64,000 nt of DNA from Geomonas propionica (GTDB lineage: Bacteria > Desulfobacterota > Desulfuromonadia > Geobacterales > Geobacteraceae): NCBI RefSeq assembly GCF_016458235.1, contig NZ_JAEMHK010000006.1, positions 62,001-126,000 of the forward strand, in the 5' to 3' direction. Under the pieces are notes generated by a model. It was not told the origin of the DNA. It made no database searches and saw only the letters and a list, made by a program, of their open reading frames with translations. This document shows positions 1 through 7,620 of the stretch, one piece after another. Numbering within the stretch: the first letter of the stretch is position 1; every line of letters begins with the position of its first letter. The translations under genes and the position numbers were made by a program.

Positions 1-272
<272 letters not shown>

Positions 273-340
273 TCACCCGTAACCGTTGTCGGGATCCGCT
301 ACAAAAACATGCCGGCGGAACCCCAAAGTGTAAAGTTCCC

Positions 341-1219
341 CTACTCTATGTTCTGCACCTGCTCGCGAATCTTTTCCAGCTCCGCCTTCAGCTCCACCAC
401 CAGCGCCGCCATCTGGGCGTCGTTCCCCTTGGAGCCGATGGTGTTCACCTCGCGGTTGATCTCCTGGAGCAGGAAGTCGAGCTTTCTTCCCACCGGTTCG
501 CTTTTCGCCAACGTCTCGTCAAACTGGCGCAGGTGGCTCTCCAGGCGTACCAGTTCCTCGGTGACGTCGCACTTGTCGGCCATGACCGCGACCTCCTGGG
601 CCAGGCGCTCCTCGGGCAGGGACGCATCACCGAGAAGCTGCGCGATCCTCTCCTTCAGGCGCTGCCCGTACTCGGCGACCACCTGGGGGGCGCGTGCGGC
701 GACCTGGGCGATGGACTGGGCCAGGGTCTCGCGGCGTCTCTGGAAGTCGGCGTAGAGCGATTCCCCTTCGAACAGGCGCATCTCGTCCACCCGGCGCAGG
801 GCGTCCTCCAGCGCGGTCATCAGTTCCTGCGGCATCTCGTCGAGGCTCGCCTCGGCCTCGGCCGCCACGGTGACCACGTCCCGCTGCGAGGCGACCAGCG
901 CGAGGTCCACCTCGCCGGAAAGCCCGAGCGCCTCCCCGATGCTCTGGAAGGCCTTCAGATAGCCGCGCGCCAAGGGGAGGTTGGCCGTCGGCACGCCAAG
1001 CGCCACCGCGTTCTCCACCTGGATGAAGACGTCGATCTTGCCGCGCACGAGCTTCTCGCCCACCCGCTTCTTGATCTCGTTCTCGAACTGCAGCAGCACG
1101 CGGGGGAGCTTCACGGTGATCTCGCCGTAGCGATGGTTCACGCAACGCACCTCCACGATGAAGCGTCCCCCTTCGTGGACGGCCTCACCCTTGCCATAGC
1201 CGGTCATGCTTTTTATCAT
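341..1219 (-). CDS. yicC: YicC/YloC-family endoribonuclease
   Basis: A 292-residue member of the YicC family, reported as an RNA endonuclease involved in sRNA/mRNA turnover. The N-terminus MIKSMTGYGKGE is the family signature. The C-terminal DUF1732 part has the characteristic EVNTIGSKGND segment. The start at 1219 is chosen because it begins with the signature and has an AAGGAGAAGG ribosome binding site; a longer open frame upstream runs into galE. It lies 28 bp downstream of galE and upstream of gmk on the same strand, so the three are probably cotranscribed. Confidence 0.93.
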   Translation of the reverse strand: MIKSMTGYGKGEAVHEGGRFIVEVRCVNHRYGEITVKLPRVLLQFENEIKKRVGEKLVRGKIDVFIQVENAVALGVPTANLPLARGYLKAFQSIGEALGLSGEVDLALVASQRDVVTVAAEAEASLDEMPQELMTALEDALRRVDEMRLFEGESLYADFQRRRETLAQSIAQVAARAPQVVAEYGQRLKERIAQLLGDASLPEERLAQEVAVMADKCDVTEELVRLESHLRQFDETLAKSEPVGRKLDFLLQEINREVNTIGSKGNDAQMAALVVELKAELEKIREQVQNIE

Positions 1220-1247
1220 GCCTTCTCCTTGTCCCCGCCCTGTGCGG

Positions 1248-2234
1248 CTAGCGGGATTGCCAAAGTTTTTGCTCCCAGCGCCAGGCATCGGCGACGATGG
1301 TGTGCAGGTCGTTGTAGGACGGCGTCCAGCCAAGGACGGTGCGGATCTTGTCGGCGACGGCGATCAGGCTGTCGGGGTCGCCGGGACGCCGCGGTGCCTC
1401 GTTGACCTTGAAGTCCACGCCGCTTACGTCCTTCACCACCTTGATCACCTCGCGCACGCTGCTCCCCTTGCCGTACCCCACGTTGATGACGTCGGAGGCG
1501 CCGCCGCGCTCAAGATAGCGTAAGGCGAAGAGGTGCGCCGAGGCGAGATCCTCGATGTGGATGTAGTCGCGGATCCCGGTGCCGTCGGGGGTGTCGTAGT
1601 CGGTGCCAAAGATGGAAACGCCGTCGCGGGCGCCCAGGGCGGCCTGGCAGGCCACCTTGATCAGGTGGGTCGCCTCCGGCGTTCTTTGCCCCATGCGCGC
1701 CTGCGGGTCGGCGCCCGCCACGTTGAAGTAGCGCAGCGCCACGTAGGAGAAGCCGTGGGCGAAGGCGGCGTCGCGCAGCATCCACTCGCTCATGAGCTTT
1801 GAGGTCCCGTAGGGGTTGATGGGGGCGGTGCGGCTTACTTCCGAGGCGGCGCCCCCCTCGGGGAGGCCGTAGACCGCGGCGGTGCTCGAGAAGATGAAGC
1901 GCTCGACGCCGTGCTCCACGCAGGCCTGCAGGAGGTTCAGGGTGTTCCTGGTGTTGTTGCTGTAGTACTTGAGCGGCAGGGTTACCGACTCCGGGGCGAT
2001 GATCGCCGCGGCGAAATGGAGCACCGACTTGGCGCCGGTATCTTTGAGCACCTGCCGTATGGCGTCGGGGTTGGAGAGGTCGCCGACCACGAGCCGTTCG
2101 CCGTGCACCAGCGCGTCGGCCGAACCGGTGGAGAGGTTATCGTACACCACCACCTCATGCCCCGCCTCGGAGAGCTGTCTGACTACGTGACTTCCTATGT
2201 AACCGGCGCCGCCGGTAACGAGTATCACACTCAT
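1248..2234 (-). CDS. galE: UDP-glucose 4-epimerase
   Basis: Interconverts UDP-glucose and UDP-galactose with NAD, supplying galactose for surface polysaccharide. The 328-residue extended SDR protein starts MSVILVTGGAGYIGSHVV, with the GxxGxxG NAD-binding motif. The catalytic Tyr/Lys appear in NPYGTSKLMSE, and substrate-site elements include YFNVAGAD and GTGIRDYIH. The start at 2234 has a GGAGG 9 bp upstream and places the Rossmann motif at the N-terminus; the open frame extends 60 codons further without family similarity. First gene of the galE-yicC-gmk unit. Confidence 0.95.
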   Translation of the reverse strand: MSVILVTGGAGYIGSHVVRQLSEAGHEVVVYDNLSTGSADALVHGERLVVGDLSNPDAIRQVLKDTGAKSVLHFAAAIIAPESVTLPLKYYSNNTRNTLNLLQACVEHGVERFIFSSTAAVYGLPEGGAASEVSRTAPINPYGTSKLMSEWMLRDAAFAHGFSYVALRYFNVAGADPQARMGQRTPEATHLIKVACQAALGARDGVSIFGTDYDTPDGTGIRDYIHIEDLASAHLFALRYLERGGASDVINVGYGKGSSVREVIKVVKDVSGVDFKVNEAPRRPGDPDSLIAVADKIRTVLGWTPSYNDLHTIVADAWRWEQKLWQSR

Positions 2235-2385
2235 CGCAGTAACCTCCATGACAAAGATAATGAAAGAGGGTCTAGCCATTGGACTAAACCCTCGATACGC
2301 GGCAACGGGACAGGACGGATTGTCATAAATCAGCCCCGTCGTCGGCCATAGCGCAGCGCCGATCCTCATGCGAGTGATCGCGACA

Positions 2386-2414
2386 GTTATAGCACCTACC
2401 CCACCCCAGCGCAA
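2386..2414 (-). promoter_or_regulatory. Putative sigma-70 promoter for galE-yicC-gmk
   Basis: On the minus strand TTGCGC (2414-2409) and TATAAC (2391-2386) are separated by 17 bp. This is the best match in the 220-bp gap between pyk and galE and would give a leader of about 145 nt. Prediction only. Confidence 0.5.
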
Positions 2415-2453
2415 CGCCTAAATGGACGAAAACTGTGAGGTCCCTGCCGTCGA

Positions 2454-3902
2454 TCAGCGCGGGGGGCGCAGCCCTGGTTCTTCCAGCCGGTGCACCTTCA
2501 TCAGGTTGGTGGTGCCGGGGCTCGACAGCGGGCTCCCCATGGTGATCACCACCAGGTCCCCCGTTTTGAGCCACCCCATGGCGAGCACAGCCGCCTCCAC
2601 GGAGATGATCTGGGATTCGGTATCCCCCTCGATGTCCACCCGCAGCGCCTGCACCCCGGCGTAGAGCGCGAGCCGGCGGCGCACCTGCTGCGACGGCGTC
2701 ACCGCGATGATGGGCTGGGCCGGGCGGTACTTGGAAACCAGCGCCGCGGTGCTGCCGGTCTGGGTGAAAGCGAGGATGGCGGAGCCCTTGACGCTTTCCA
2801 CGGCCCGGCAGGCCGCCATGCCGATCACCTCGGAGATGTTCGGGAGGCTGCTCTGGCCGTTGGGCGTCTTGCAGCACTGCGCCATGAGTTGCGGGTCGTT
2901 CTCGATGTCGTGCGCCACCTGCACCATCATGGAAACCGCTTCGATCGGATACTTCCCCGAGGCGGTCTCGGCGGAGAGCATGATAGCGTCGGTGCCGTCC
3001 AGGATGGCGTTGGCGACATCCGAGGTCTCGGCGCGGGTCGGGCGCGGGTTGTTTACCATGCTCTCCAGCATCTGGGTCGCGGTGATCACCGGCTTGCCGG
3101 CGTCGTTGCAGCTTCTGATGATGCGCTTCTGGATCAGGGGGACCTTCTCGGGGTTCAGCTCGACACCGAGATCGCCGCGCGCCACCATGATCCCGTCCGA
3201 GACCCGCAGGATGGCGGCGAAGTTCAAGACCGCCTCGGGCTTCTCGATCTTGGCGACGATGCGCAGCGTGGAACCGGCGCGGTCGATGATCTCCCGCAGT
3301 TCGACCACGTCCGAGGCCTCGCGCACGAAGGAGAGGGCCACGTAGTCCAACTGCTGCTCCATGCAGAACTGCAGATCCTCCTTGTCTTTCTCGGTGAGCG
3401 CGGGGGCGGAGACCTTGGCGCCGGGGAGGTTGATTCCCTTGCGGTCTTTCAGGAGCCCGCCGGTCACCACTTGGCAGCGCACGTCCTCCCCGGAAACCCC
3501 GAGCACCTTCAACTCCATCAAGCCGTCGTCGAGGAGGATGCGGTCCTCCGGCTTCACGTCGCGCGGCAGCCCCCGGTAGATAGTCGGGATCAGGTTCCCC
3601 TGCCCCAGCACCTCCCGCGTGGTGACCACCACCTCGCTGCCGGCCACAAGCTCCATGGAACCGCCGGCCATGAGACCGGTGCGGATCTTGGGCCCCTGCA
3701 GGTCCCCGAGGATGGCCACGGCATGTTCGTGCTCCTGGGAAAGCCTCCGGATGTGTCCGATCACCGCCACCTTGGAGGCGTAATCGCCGTGGGAGAAGTT
3801 GAGGCGAAAGACGTCCACGCCGGCGTGGATCAGGGCGTCGAGCATCTGCTCGGAATCGGAAGCGGGGCCGACGGTGGCTACGATCTTGGTGCGACGGAAC
3901 AT
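2454..3902 (-). CDS. pyk: Pyruvate kinase
   Basis: Last step of glycolysis: phosphoenolpyruvate plus ADP gives pyruvate plus ATP, in the cytoplasm. The 482-residue product has the normal length for a bacterial enzyme. It starts MFRRTKIVATVGPASDS and contains the active-site signature IVAKIEKPEAV, the Mg-binding MVARGDLGVE, and the TRAETSDVANA segment. The C-terminal allosteric domain with FTQTGSTAALVSKYRP is present. The start has AGGAG 7 bp upstream. It is transcribed alone or with galE behind it; a separate promoter candidate precedes it. Confidence 0.96.
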   Translation of the reverse strand: MFRRTKIVATVGPASDSEQMLDALIHAGVDVFRLNFSHGDYASKVAVIGHIRRLSQEHEHAVAILGDLQGPKIRTGLMAGGSMELVAGSEVVVTTREVLGQGNLIPTIYRGLPRDVKPEDRILLDDGLMELKVLGVSGEDVRCQVVTGGLLKDRKGINLPGAKVSAPALTEKDKEDLQFCMEQQLDYVALSFVREASDVVELREIIDRAGSTLRIVAKIEKPEAVLNFAAILRVSDGIMVARGDLGVELNPEKVPLIQKRIIRSCNDAGKPVITATQMLESMVNNPRPTRAETSDVANAILDGTDAIMLSAETASGKYPIEAVSMMVQVAHDIENDPQLMAQCCKTPNGQSSLPNISEVIGMAACRAVESVKGSAILAFTQTGSTAALVSKYRPAQPIIAVTPSQQVRRRLALYAGVQALRVDIEGDTESQIISVEAAVLAMGWLKTGDLVVITMGSPLSSPGTTNLMKVHRLEEPGLRPPR

Positions 3903-4013
3903 GGGTTCTCCTGGTCGAGCCGGGCGCTGGCGGGGGACGTGCGCGGGGACCGTCTCCCCCGCTTGGTGCCGGCTCGCGAAAGGGGGATGTGCTGCTTGAG
4001 GAATGACCCTAAA

Positions 4014-4042
4014 TATCTACCCGAAATCGGGGCGGGACGCAA
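4014..4042 (-). promoter_or_regulatory. Putative sigma-70 promoter for pyk
   Basis: Minus-strand TTGCGT (4042-4037), 17-bp spacer, TAGATA (4019-4014), about 110 bp upstream of the pyk start. It is a moderate match and there is no further support. Confidence 0.35.
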
Positions 4043-4078
4043 TGCGTATGGGCAGGTTTTCGCTGGAGGTTTGGCCGG

Positions 4079-4675
4079 TCACCCGTTTTGCAGCTGGCTC
4101 CAACGGAAGCAGTCGACGGTATGGTCGTTCACCATGCCGACCGCCTGCATCAGCGCGTAACAGATGGTACTCCCCACGAAACGGAAACCGCGCCGCTTGA
4201 GGTCGCGGCTCATTCGGTCCGACAGCTCGTTCTTTGGGGGGACCTCGGCGAGGCTGCGCCAGGCGTTTTGGATCGGGACGCCGTCCACGAAGCGCCACAG
4301 GTAGGCGTCGAAGGAGCCGAACTCCTGCTGCACGCGGAGAAAGGCGCGCGCGTTGTCCAGGGTCGAAGCGATCTTCAGGCGGTTACGGACGATGGAGGGG
4401 TCGGCCATGAGCCGGGCGACGTCGGCATCGCCGAAGCGGGCCACGAGCTCCGGGTCGAAGGAGGCGAAGGCGCGGCGGTATCCTTCCCGCTTTCTCAGGA
4501 TGGTGATCCAGGAAAGCCCCGCCTGCGCCCCCTCGAGGGTGAGAAACTCGAAGAGGAGGCGGTCGTCGTGCACCGGCACTCCCCATTCGAGGTCATGGTA
4601 AGCACAGTAAAGGGGATCGCTGCCCGCCCAGCCACAGCGGTTCAGGCTAGTCGCGGCCGTGACGGTCCCGGTCAT
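4079..4675 (-). CDS. tag: DNA-3-methyladenine glycosylase I
   Basis: Base-excision repair enzyme that removes 3-methyladenine from alkylated DNA. The 198-residue product carries the Tag signature: RCGWAGSDPLYCAYHDLEWG near the N-terminus, FEFLTLEGAQAGLSW, and the C-terminal zinc-site pattern Cys...His around ICYALMQAVG and NDHTVDC. The ATG at 4675 (MTGTVTAATS) is the only methionine close enough upstream of the signature; it overlaps the 3' end of the preceding gene by 29 bp, suggesting coupling. The first ten residues are not typical, so the exact start is uncertain. Confidence 0.92.
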   Translation of the reverse strand: MTGTVTAATSLNRCGWAGSDPLYCAYHDLEWGVPVHDDRLLFEFLTLEGAQAGLSWITILRKREGYRRAFASFDPELVARFGDADVARLMADPSIVRNRLKIASTLDNARAFLRVQQEFGSFDAYLWRFVDGVPIQNAWRSLAEVPPKNELSDRMSRDLKRRGFRFVGSTICYALMQAVGMVNDHTVDCFRWSQLQNG

Positions 4676-5357
4676 TGCCCCTCTCCTCGCCGCGCTGTTC
4701 GTGCTCGAGGCGCTTGTGCTCCTTTCTCTGCTCCTTCTCGTAACGCTTGTCTTCCTTTCTCTGTTCCTTTTCGAAGCGCTGCTCTTCCTTTCTTTGCTCC
4801 TTGGCGTAGCGCTTCTCGTCCTTTTGGTGCTCGTGACGCGCCTTCCAGTAGCCCCGCTCGCTTCTGTGCCTGCCGTGATAGTGGTCCCGGTCGCGCTGGT
4901 ACACGGCGTACTCGCGGGTACGGTACTCCCTGATGCGCTCGATGCGGTAGCGGCGCAGCGGCGAGGGGAGCTCGCGGTACCCGACCGGGACCCAGCGGCC
5001 GCGGTTGTCGGGAGAGCGGTACCAGCGCCCGTCGCGGAAGCTGAAGTAGACGTTGTTGAGGTAGAAGAGGTCGTAGGGTACCCCCACCGCCACGTAGAAC
5101 CCCAGCGGCTGCGGGTAGATAAACTCCACGTTCTCCTCGACATCGTCATAGTAGGGCTCGGGCTGGTAAACCGGCACCGGGGCGGGCGCCACCACAACCG
5201 GCCGCGCGGGGGCCGGGGCCACCACCACCGGGCGCTCGTTGCCCAGATGAATGTTGACGTCCACGCCGACGTTGCCGGCCTGCGCCTGGGACAGTATGAG
5301 CGGCAGTGCCACGGCCTGCAGCACGAAAGCGCGCGCTATCTTTTGCATGGTTTTCAC
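4647..5357 (-). CDS. Secreted protein with a highly charged coiled-coil tail, function unknown
   Basis: I do not recognise a named family. The 236-residue product has a signal peptide (MKTMQKIARAF, hydrophobic stretch, cleavage probably after AQA). A Val/Pro/Ala-rich stretch follows, then an aromatic, Arg/Tyr-rich middle (about residues 75-150). The tail (about 175-230) is almost entirely Lys, Glu, Arg and Gln and contains three and a half copies of an 11-residue unit of the form RYxKEQRKEEK. The start is the GTG at 5357 because AGGAGG lies 8 bp upstream; the ATG four codons later is the alternative. Its 3' end overlaps tag. It probably acts in the periplasm or cell envelope. Confidence 0.75.
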   Translation of the reverse strand: MKTMQKIARAFVLQAVALPLILSQAQAGNVGVDVNIHLGNERPVVVAPAPARPVVVAPAPVPVYQPEPYYDDVEENVEFIYPQPLGFYVAVGVPYDLFYLNNVYFSFRDGRWYRSPDNRGRWVPVGYRELPSPLRRYRIERIREYRTREYAVYQRDRDHYHGRHRSERGYWKARHEHQKDEKRYAKEQRKEEQRFEKEQRKEDKRYEKEQRKEHKRLEHEQRGEERGNDRDRHGRD

Positions 5358-5386
5358 GGGTGTTTCCTCCTTTTAGGGGGGTGAGG

Positions 5387-7171
5387 TCAGCCTGCGACAC
5401 TCAGCGGTTTGGATTGATCCTCCGGCTCGGAGAAGCGCTTCACGTAGCCAGTGAAATCTTCCCCGGCCATGGGGGGAGCGAAGTAGAAGCCCTGCGCCTC
5501 GTCGCAACAGCGATCCACCAGGAAATCGAGCTGGGCGTCGTTCTCGACCCCTTCCGCGATGACCTTGAGCTTGAGGCTATGGGCCATGGAGATGATGGCC
5601 TCGGCGATGGCGGCGTCATCACTGTCGGTGACGAGTTCCGCGATGAAGGAGCGGTCGATCTTGATGGCGTCGATGGGGAAGTGCTTAAGGTAGTTGAGTG
5701 AGGAATAGCCGGTGCCGAAGTCGTCAATGCTCAGCTTCACCCCCATTCTCTTCAGCGCCTGCAGCGCGTGGATGTTTTTCTCGGCCCGCTCCATGATGAC
5801 GCTCTCGGTGAACTCAAGTTCCAGAGAGCTCGGGCGGACCCCGGTCTCCTTAATGACGCAGGCCATGGTCTCCAGGAAGTCGGGCTGCCGGAACTGCCGC
5901 CCCGAGATGTTGACGGCGACCTTAAGCCCCGGGAAGAAGGAGTCCCACTGCACCGCATGCAGGCAGGCTTCCCTCAGCACCAGGTCCCCCAAATCGAAGA
6001 TGAAGCCGCAGGACTCCGCGATGGGGATGAACTCGTCCGGCCCGACCAGGCCGAACTCGGCGCTGTGCCAGCGTAAAAGCGCCTCCGCCCCGGTCAGCCG
6101 CAGGGTCTTCAGGTCCCACTGGGGCTGGAAGTAGAGGTAAAACTCCCCCCGCGCGAGCCCCTGGCGCATCCCGTTCTCCAAGGCCACCCGGCGCATGTTC
6201 ACCTGGTTCATCTCCTGGGAGAAGAACTGGTAGCCCGCCTTCCCCTCTCTCTTGGCCTGGTACAGCGCGGCGTCGGCGCTGCGCAAGAGGCTCTCCACGT
6301 CCCGCCCGTCTTCGGGAAAGAGGGCGATGCCGATACTGGTGCTGCCGTAGAGCACCTCACCTTCAATGAGGAAGGGCTCGGCGAAAAGGGCCTGCAGCCT
6401 GGCGGCAGTAACGGCCACCTCCTCGTCCCCCGGAACCGGGTTGATCAGGATGACGAACTCGTCCCCTCCCAGCCGCGCCAACGTGTTGGACTCGCACAGG
6501 CACCCCGCCAGCCGGGCCGCCACTTCCTGCAGGAACTTGTCCCCCACCTCGTGCCCCTTGGAGCTGTTCAGGTCCTTGAAATTGTCGAGGTCGAGAAAGA
6601 GCAGGGCCAGCTCGCGCCGTTCGCGCTGGGCGAGGGCGAGGGCCTGGTGCAGGCGGTCCATGAGGAGCGCCCGGTTGGGGAGTTTGGTAACGCTGTCGTA
6701 ATAGGCGAGGGTCTTCAGCTGCTGCTCGCAGAGCTTGCGCTGGGTCATGTCTTCGCAGGCGGTCAGCATCCCCAGGTAGTCTCCGCCCGGGTTCCTGATC
6801 GGCAGGGAGGTGAGCTGCACGGGAAAGATCATGCCGTCCTTGCGCAGGTTCAGACACTCCCGTTTCCACAGTCCGGCGGTCTGGCGGTTGATGCGGCGCC
6901 CGCCGGCCTTGCTCTCCGGCGCCAGGACCCGTGCCGGCCTGCCCAGCAGTTCTTCGCTGGCGTAGCCATGCATCTCCGCCTCCGCCTGGTTCACGTAGAT
7001 GATCTTGCCTTCCCGGTCGCTGATGGTGATCCCCGCGCCGATAGGAAGAAAGTCGATCGCTTCCTTCAGCATCGCCAGGCGTTCATCGTCCTGCTGCAGC
7101 TGGTTGAACAACTGCAGCGGACCGGAACCCGACTGCAAACACCCTGGTGGATCGTTAGCCGCATCGTGCAT
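5387..7171 (-). CDS. PAS-GGDEF-EAL protein (dual c-di-GMP synthase/phosphodiesterase architecture)
   Basis: A 594-residue cytosolic signalling enzyme: PAS (about 35-150), GGDEF (about 155-315) and EAL (about 335-585). The GGDEF domain has LARLGGDEF (GGDEF at 235-239) and GHEVGD, with Asp at the position where hybrid (cGAMP-making) GGDEF enzymes carry Ser, so c-di-GMP is the expected product. The RxxD inhibitory site is absent (CESN instead). The EAL domain keeps EALLRW (363-368), NIS, FTES, DDFGTGYSS, the KID lysine and AEGVE, so it looks catalytically competent. There is no signal peptide or membrane segment. Its leader contains the GEMM-I riboswitch and terminator at 7315-7433, so expression should depend on a cyclic dinucleotide. 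The start at 7171 has GGAG 6 bp upstream. Confidence 0.95.
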   Translation of the reverse strand: MHDAANDPPGCLQSGSGPLQLFNQLQQDDERLAMLKEAIDFLPIGAGITISDREGKIIYVNQAEAEMHGYASEELLGRPARVLAPESKAGGRRINRQTAGLWKRECLNLRKDGMIFPVQLTSLPIRNPGGDYLGMLTACEDMTQRKLCEQQLKTLAYYDSVTKLPNRALLMDRLHQALALAQRERRELALLFLDLDNFKDLNSSKGHEVGDKFLQEVAARLAGCLCESNTLARLGGDEFVILINPVPGDEEVAVTAARLQALFAEPFLIEGEVLYGSTSIGIALFPEDGRDVESLLRSADAALYQAKREGKAGYQFFSQEMNQVNMRRVALENGMRQGLARGEFYLYFQPQWDLKTLRLTGAEALLRWHSAEFGLVGPDEFIPIAESCGFIFDLGDLVLREACLHAVQWDSFFPGLKVAVNISGRQFRQPDFLETMACVIKETGVRPSSLELEFTESVIMERAEKNIHALQALKRMGVKLSIDDFGTGYSSLNYLKHFPIDAIKIDRSFIAELVTDSDDAAIAEAIISMAHSLKLKVIAEGVENDAQLDFLVDRCCDEAQGFYFAPPMAGEDFTGYVKRFSEPEDQSKPLSVAG

Positions 7172-7314
7172 GGGTCTCTCCTGCCGCCGCCTGGTGCGGC
7201 ACCGGCATGACTATCTGGATTTACGAAGAAAAATGCGATGGGGAGAGGGTGGCGGCCGCTCCGGCAGTCACTCCAGCGCGGGGCCATCTTGGGACAACAT
7301 CATTAGAAGCGAAC

Positions 7315-7372
7315 AAAAAAAACGGGTTGCCGGTATCGTAGCTGCAGCTTGGCTAGATATTTCGGCAACCCG
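7315..7372 (-). terminator. Intrinsic terminator of the riboswitch expression platform
   Basis: On the minus strand CGGGTTGCCG (7372-7363) can pair perfectly with CGGCAACCCG (7332-7323) and is followed at once by eight T residues (7322-7315). The 5' arm is also the 3' end of the riboswitch core. Folding of the aptamer and of the terminator should therefore be mutually exclusive, which is the usual layout of an ON switch. It lies 143 bp upstream of the GGDEF-EAL start. Confidence 0.9.
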
Positions 7373-7433
7373 GCTGTCTCAGGGAGACCCGTGGGCTTTC
7401 CGTCCCACCCTCGCGGATGGTTTAGTATTATCG
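7356..7433 (-). promoter_or_regulatory. GEMM-I riboswitch, probable 3',3'-cGAMP (GEMM-Ib) type
   Basis: The minus strand shows the GEMM-I core in order: AAACCATCC, a GCGA tetraloop, GGGTGGGACGGAAAGCC, a second helix ACGGGTCTCC...GAGAC, then AGCCGGGTTGCCGAAATAT. This matches the conserved cyclic-dinucleotide aptamer and, from memory, is nearly the same as the Geobacter cGAMP aptamer solved by crystallography. The base three positions before AAACC (7426) is A, as in that aptamer; the c-di-GMP-specific class has G there. The outer helix GATA/TATC closes the element. It precedes the GGDEF-EAL gene and overlaps a terminator. The identity is strong; ligand preference is an inference. Confidence 0.9.
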
Positions 7434-7538
7434 TTTATCTTTTTTCCGGTGCTTCCGTTTCTGGCACGCTTCGAGCTGAGCTGGCCGCCCCTCCCGCTTG
7501 TCTCCGGCAGCCGCTGCTGCCCTTGCCATCGAGAGATG

Positions 7539-7567
7539 GTTTAACCAGATGGGGAAGGAAATGTCAA
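7539..7567 (-). promoter_or_regulatory. Putative sigma-70 promoter for the riboswitch-GGDEF-EAL transcript
   Basis: Minus-strand TTGACA (7567-7562), 17-bp spacer, TTAAAC (7544-7539). It lies about 100 bp upstream of the aptamer and just downstream of the kinase stop codon at 7621. The perfect -35 makes it the best candidate in this 449-bp gap, which otherwise holds only the riboswitch and terminator. Confidence 0.55.
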
Positions 7568-7620
7568 ATAAAATTAACCCGAACGGGGGGGGGCGGGACG
7601 TGAGAACTCCGCCGCCAGGA

